64,000 nt of DNA from Citreicoccus inhibens (GTDB lineage Bacteria > Myxococcota > Myxococcia > Myxococcales > Myxococcaceae): the NCBI RefSeq assembly GCF_019039035.1, contig NZ_JAHNZT010000005.1, positions 124,001 to 188,000 on the forward strand. The letters run 5' to 3'. The position numbers and the translations under genes were made by a program. Below, piece by piece: positions 60,079 to 64,000 of the stretch (positions are counted from its first letter, which is position 1; every line of letters begins with the position of its first letter). Below the pieces are notes generated by a model. That model searched no databases. It was not told the DNA's origin and saw only the letters and a list, made by a program, of their open reading frames with translations.

Positions 60079-61376
60079 TCCGCCAAGGCGTCCGGGCCAT
60101 CCGCGAGATGTATGGGTTGACGCGCGGCCTGGGAAACCTGCGCGTGCTGCTCGCCTCGGGCCTGGTGGGGATGCTGGCCTCGGGCCTGCTCAACCCCGTG
60201 ATGGGCCTCTACCTGCGCTCGCGCGGGCTGAGCTTCCAGGAGATTGGCACGCTGTACACGGCGGGCTCGCTCCTGCCCATCTTCGTCCAGCCCATGCTGG
60301 GCTCGCTGTCGGACCGCTACGGGCGCAAGCCCTTCGTGGTGGGGCTGTCGCTGGCCACGTCGTTGCTGGTGCCGCTGGTGGCGCTCATCCATGACGCCCG
60401 CCCGCTGGCCGCGGTGATGGTGCTCAAGATGCTGCTGGCCCGGAGCGCCGCGCCGGTGTCCAACGCGATGGTGGCGGACTTCGCCCCCACGCGGCAGCGC
60501 GCCACCATCTTCGCGATGCTGGACGCGACGTCGAACCTCTTCTTCGTCGCGTCGTTGTTCGCGTCCTCCGCCGTGGTCCGCTGGATGTCCATCAGCGGCG
60601 CCTTCTTCCTCGCGGGCGCGCTGTTCATGGTCAGCAGCCTGGTGTTGCTGGCGCTCGACTCGAGCGAGACCGTCACGCCGCCCCCCGAGTCCTCCTCGCA
60701 GGCCGGCTGGCGCCTGGCGCTGAAGGGACTGGTGGCGCCGTTCTCGTACGTGCGAGCGCAGCCGCATCTGGCGGGCCTGTTCCTGTGGCAGTTCTTCTTC
60801 ACCTTCGCGCTGGGCCTCTTCCCCACGTACATGCCGCTGTACGTGGTGGAGCTGGGCGCGCCGCGCGAGGCGGTGGGGCCGTTGGTCGCCGCCTCGTGGC
60901 TCGTCTTCGCCTTCGTGCAGCCCTTTGGCGGGCGGCTGTCGGATCGCCTGCCGCGGCGCGTGGGCCTCATCACCGTGGGGTTGGGCGGCATGGTGGTGGC
61001 GAGCGCGCTCTTGGGCGTGGCGGGCTGGATGCCGCCGCGGCTGGCCTTGAGCACGCTGTTGTTCGCCTGGGTGTTGTTGGCGGTGCCGGACGGGCTGCAT
61101 CGCTCGTCGGCGGCCGCGCTGGTGGTCGAGCAGGTGCCCAGCGCCGCGGAGCGAGGGCGCTTCATGGGCGCGCTGGGCTCGGGCGCGGCCCTGGCGCAGG
61201 TGCTCGCGCCCATCACCTACGGCGCCGTCGCCCAGCGGCTGGGCATCTCCGCCGCGTTCCTTCTGTCCTCGGGGGCCTTCCTGTGGGCCCTCGTCTGTGT
61301 GGCACGGGTGAGGGAGCCTCGCGGCGCTCCCGCCACGCCCGCGCTCAGCCTCACTCCTACTTCGGAGCCCGGATGA
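60075..61376 (+). CDS. MFS transporter, 433 aa
   Basis: Twelve hydrophobic segments and the MFS loop motif G-S-L-S-D-R-Y-G-R-K-P between helices 2 and 3, with a second copy G-R-L-S-D-R-L-P-R-R in the other half. This is the drug/metabolite exporter type of the inner membrane. It overlaps the Lon-like gene by 4 bp and the following gene by 4 bp, so the three are translationally coupled. By position it is a candidate exporter of the locus product. Confidence 0.92.
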   Translation: MIRQGVRAIREMYGLTRGLGNLRVLLASGLVGMLASGLLNPVMGLYLRSRGLSFQEIGTLYTAGSLLPIFVQPMLGSLSDRYGRKPFVVGLSLATSLLVPLVALIHDARPLAAVMVLKMLLARSAAPVSNAMVADFAPTRQRATIFAMLDATSNLFFVASLFASSAVVRWMSISGAFFLAGALFMVSSLVLLALDSSETVTPPPESSSQAGWRLALKGLVAPFSYVRAQPHLAGLFLWQFFFTFALGLFPTYMPLYVVELGAPREAVGPLVAASWLVFAFVQPFGGRLSDRLPRRVGLITVGLGGMVVASALLGVAGWMPPRLALSTLLFAWVLLAVPDGLHRSSAAALVVEQVPSAAERGRFMGALGSGAALAQVLAPITYGAVAQRLGISAAFLLSSGAFLWALVCVARVREPRGAPATPALSLTPTSEPG

Positions 61377-63505
61377 AAACGTGGAGCAAGGCCTGTCTCC
61401 GGGGCGCCGCGCTGCTGGCGTCCTTCCTCGTGCCCGCCGCGGCCTTCGGCGACTCGACCTATCAGGTCCAGGCGACCAAGACGACCGAGCACATCACCAT
61501 CGACGGCACGGGCGACGAGCCCGCGTGGCAGACCGCGCCGGAGATTTCCGGCTGGCACCTGACCCGCATCGACTACGGAAAGCCCGCGCGCGATGACACC
61601 AAGGTCCGCATCCTCTACGACGCGGACAACCTCTACTTCCTCTTCCACTGCATCGACTCGCAGCCGGACCGCATCACCGGCTACACGGTGCAGAACGAGG
61701 GGTTCCTCCACCAGGAAGACAACATCACCATCATCCTGGACACGTTCCTGGACCACCGGAACGCGTACTACTTCTGGACGAACACGCTCGGTGTTCGCAC
61801 CGACGGGCGCATCGTGGATGACGGCGAGGCGTTCTCCACCAACTGGAAGGGCGAGTGGGAGTCCAAGTCCACCGTCGTCTCGGACGGGTGGATCGCCGAG
61901 CTGCGCATCCCCTTCGCCAACTTCCAGTTCCCGAAGAAGGACGTGGTGACGTTCGGCATGCTCCTGGACCGCGAGCAGTCGCGCAATCAGGAGTGGAGCA
62001 ACTGGACGCCCGATGGCGTGAACAGCGCGAAGGTGAGCCGCTATCCCCACCTGGAGGGCCTGCAAGGCATCAACCCGCGCAGCGTGTTCAGCATCACGCC
62101 GTATGCCGCGGCCACCGTGGCGTTGAAGACGGACGACGGGCGCGGCGTGTTCCGGCCCAACGTGGGCGCGGACGCGCGCATCGACCCCGCGCCCTGGCTG
62201 TCCATGAAGCTGACGGCCAACCCGGACTTCAGCGACGCGGAGGCGGACCAGGGCTTTCTCTTGCTGGACACCGAGCAGCCCCTCTTGCCGGAGCGCCGCC
62301 AGTTCTTCCTGGAGAGCGAGCACCTCTTCATCGCGCCCATCAACGTGTTCACCTCGCGCCGCATCGCGCTGCGCCCGCATGACCGCGTCTGGGGGGGCCT
62401 GCAGCTCACCGGCAAGCTGGGCGGCCTCAACTTCGCGCTGCTCGACGTGCAGCACCGAGACCTGTCCGGCCGCACCCCGGATGGCTCGGAGGTGTACGAG
62501 AACGTCAACTCGGGCGTGGTGCGGCTGCAGCAGGACCTGGGCAAGCGCTCCATGCTGGCGCTCGTGGCGCTCAATCGCAGCGGACGCGGCGGCCTGTATG
62601 GCGACTCGAACTTCTCCACGGTGGGAATGGACGCCAACATTCACATCTACGAGGAGTTCTTCATCCAGGCCGAGGCCCTGCGCAGTTGGAGCCCGCTGGG
62701 CAACGTGGACGCGGACGCCTACCACGTGGGCCTCCACCGCTTCGACACGCTGTCGGAGTTCTGGCTCCAGTTCGAGGACATCGGGAAGAACTACGCGAAC
62801 CCGCTGGGCTGGACGCCGGTGGTGGACAAGCAGGGCTGGAACTCGCACCTGTTCTTGAACCCGTTCCCCAAGTGGCGCTTCCTGCCTCGGCTGGACGTGA
62901 CGTGGGACACGCTGTGGCGGCGCAACCACGAGGGCGCGCGCACGCGCTACCGCCAGCGGCTCAACGTGCAGCCCTACCTGCACCACAACTTCGCGCTCTA
63001 CTTCGACGGCATCTACGACGACAACGAGGGCTTCCGGAACCGCTTGGCCACGGCGGGCTTCACGCTGTTCCCGCATGACTGGCAGAGCTTCACGCTGACC
63101 GCGATTGGCGGGCGCTTCCTGGGCGGCGAGATTCGCGGCCTCAACGGCGCCTTCAACCTGAAGCTGGGGCCCCACATCGTCGCGAAGTTCAGCGGCTTCT
63201 ATACGCGCAACTTCGGCGTGCCCGAGGGCAGCAAGCTCTTTGGCGCCTCGGGGGATGGCTACAGCTGGTCTGGCTACGCGCAGCTTCGCTACCACTTCAG
63301 CCCGGACCTCTACGCGCGCGTCACGTTCCAGAAGGGCGATGTGTTCGAGCTGGCGGACTACAACAGCGTCAAGGGCACGTTCCTGGACGCGATGGTGGGG
63401 TGGCACTACCGCCAGTGGAGCGACATCTTCCTCGTCTATACGGATCAGCCCTTCAATGGCTCACAGGAGCGGCGAATCCTTTCCAAGATTTCCTTCAACT
63501 ACTGA
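61373..63505 (+). CDS. CBM9-like/DUF5916 outer-membrane beta-barrel protein, 710 aa
   Basis: A signal peptide (A-A-L-L-A-S-F-L-V-P-A-A-A-F-G) is followed by a CBM9/DOMON-like domain (residues about 30-215; I-T-I-D-G-T-G-D-E-P-A-W and V-R-I-L-Y-D-A-D-N-L-Y-F). The remaining 490 residues are the DUF5916 region, with repeated amphipathic strands and a C-terminal aromatic residue (S-K-I-S-F-N-Y), the mark of an outer-membrane barrel. Function of the family is unknown. Four-base overlap with the MFS gene suggests an inner-plus-outer membrane export pair, which is inference. Confidence 0.87.
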   Translation: MKTWSKACLRGAALLASFLVPAAAFGDSTYQVQATKTTEHITIDGTGDEPAWQTAPEISGWHLTRIDYGKPARDDTKVRILYDADNLYFLFHCIDSQPDRITGYTVQNEGFLHQEDNITIILDTFLDHRNAYYFWTNTLGVRTDGRIVDDGEAFSTNWKGEWESKSTVVSDGWIAELRIPFANFQFPKKDVVTFGMLLDREQSRNQEWSNWTPDGVNSAKVSRYPHLEGLQGINPRSVFSITPYAAATVALKTDDGRGVFRPNVGADARIDPAPWLSMKLTANPDFSDAEADQGFLLLDTEQPLLPERRQFFLESEHLFIAPINVFTSRRIALRPHDRVWGGLQLTGKLGGLNFALLDVQHRDLSGRTPDGSEVYENVNSGVVRLQQDLGKRSMLALVALNRSGRGGLYGDSNFSTVGMDANIHIYEEFFIQAEALRSWSPLGNVDADAYHVGLHRFDTLSEFWLQFEDIGKNYANPLGWTPVVDKQGWNSHLFLNPFPKWRFLPRLDVTWDTLWRRNHEGARTRYRQRLNVQPYLHHNFALYFDGIYDDNEGFRNRLATAGFTLFPHDWQSFTLTAIGGRFLGGEIRGLNGAFNLKLGPHIVAKFSGFYTRNFGVPEGSKLFGASGDGYSWSGYAQLRYHFSPDLYARVTFQKGDVFELADYNSVKGTFLDAMVGWHYRQWSDIFLVYTDQPFNGSQERRILSKISFNY

Positions 63506-63516
63506 GGACCCCCCGC

Positions 63517-64000
63517 ATGAGCTCCGCGAACCCCACGGCCCTCAAGAGCCGCTATGACGAGGTGTCGCCCAAGTATGAGCAGACGGCGCCCAACCACGTG
63601 GCCATCAAGCTGTTCTGGCTGGCGTACGAGCACCTGACCTGGAAGCCCGTGGAGGCGCTGCTGCCCAAGGACGGCCGGTCCTGGCGGGTGCTGGACGCGG
63701 GCGGGGGCGGCGGCAAGTTCGGCACGCGCTTCGCGGAGGCCGGGCACCACGTCACGGTGCTGGACATCTCGCCCGGGATGCTGGACGGCGCGCGCGCGCA
63801 GTTCTCCACGAAGGGCCTGCTGGAGCGGGCCACCTTCGTGGAGGGCAACGTGGCGGCGCTCGACTTCGCCGACGCGTCGTTCGACCTCGTCTTCTGCGAG
63901 GGCGACCCGGTCTCGTATTGCCTGGACGCCCATCCCCGCGCGGTGCGGGAGCTGGTGCGCGTGGCGAAGCCGGGCGCGCCGGTGGTGCTCGGCGTGGACA
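63517..64000 (+). CDS. Class I SAM-dependent methyltransferase (3' partial)
   Basis: The frame opens with ATG 63517 and runs off the right edge. Motif I is V-L-D-A-G-G-G-G-G-K-F-G with D of motif II in V-T-V-L-D-I-S, then D-L-V-F-C-E-G-D. It binds SAM and methylates an unknown acceptor. It lies 11 bp after the DUF5916 gene in the same operon, so it could tailor the product of the locus, but it may equally serve another purpose. Confidence 0.9.
   Translation, partial: MSSANPTALKSRYDEVSPKYEQTAPNHVAIKLFWLAYEHLTWKPVEALLPKDGRSWRVLDAGGGGGKFGTRFAEAGHHVTVLDISPGMLDGARAQFSTKGLLERATFVEGNVAALDFADASFDLVFCEGDPVSYCLDAHPRAVRELVRVAKPGAPVVLGVD

Overview
This is a high-GC chromosomal stretch from a myxobacterium, most likely Myxococcaceae (Myxococcus, Corallococcus or Pyxidicoccus type). 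The evidence is the strongly G/C-biased third codon positions, many lipoproteins and Cys-rich secreted proteins, an FHA-type sigma-54 activator, a Ser/Thr kinase, large GAF/PAS histidine kinases, tandem lspA genes, and a protein of the DUF2378 (TIGR02265) family typical of myxobacteria. No rRNA, tRNA, IS element, prophage or CRISPR array was found.

Layout. 1-8.3 kb: the end of an S9 peptidase, two secreted proteins, a large subtilisin-type lipoprotein and a GAF/PAS histidine kinase. 8.4-13.2 kb: Kup potassium transporter, a putative double-hotdog protein, a DUF2378 protein and a metallophosphoesterase. 13.6-20.3 kb: a PGRP-type amidase, a TolB-like propeller lipoprotein, other envelope proteins and a DsbA-family oxidoreductase. 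20.4-25 kb: a RimK-like ATP-grasp ligase and an FHA sigma-54 activator. The last 123 bp of the activator region are duplicated 1.46 kb downstream, and two unusual genes sit between the copies. 25-34 kb: ileS, a Mut7-C protein, a repeat-rich EEP-nuclease lipoprotein, and a lipoprotein-maturation cluster (lspA, lspA, lgt). 34-53.6 kb: mostly housekeeping and envelope genes, including a rhomboid fusion, lipase, S51 peptidase, VWA protein, an alpha/beta-hydrolase without its serine, SDR, MgtE, glyoxalase, hemL and a Ser/Thr kinase.

53.7-64 kb is the most interesting part. A predicted beta-trefoil plus aerolysin-like pore-forming protein (53708-54673) lies behind a near-consensus sigma-54 promoter. 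After an NtrB-like histidine kinase comes a previously unrecognised-looking RiPP-like locus. It has a PqqD-like recognition protein and five tandem 32-36-residue peptide genes with a constant N-terminal half and a C-T-C-S-[N/S]-G-M motif followed by variable tails. A strong intrinsic terminator follows. Next is a translationally coupled set encoding a stand-alone Lon-protease-like domain, an MFS exporter, a CBM9/DUF5916 outer-membrane barrel and a SAM methyltransferase that runs off the window. The simplest model is a peptide natural-product or signal system: precursors made in excess, a recognition element, a candidate protease, exporter and tailoring enzyme. The link between the peptides and the genes after the terminator rests on position only, and no radical-SAM or other obvious core-modifying enzyme is in the window.
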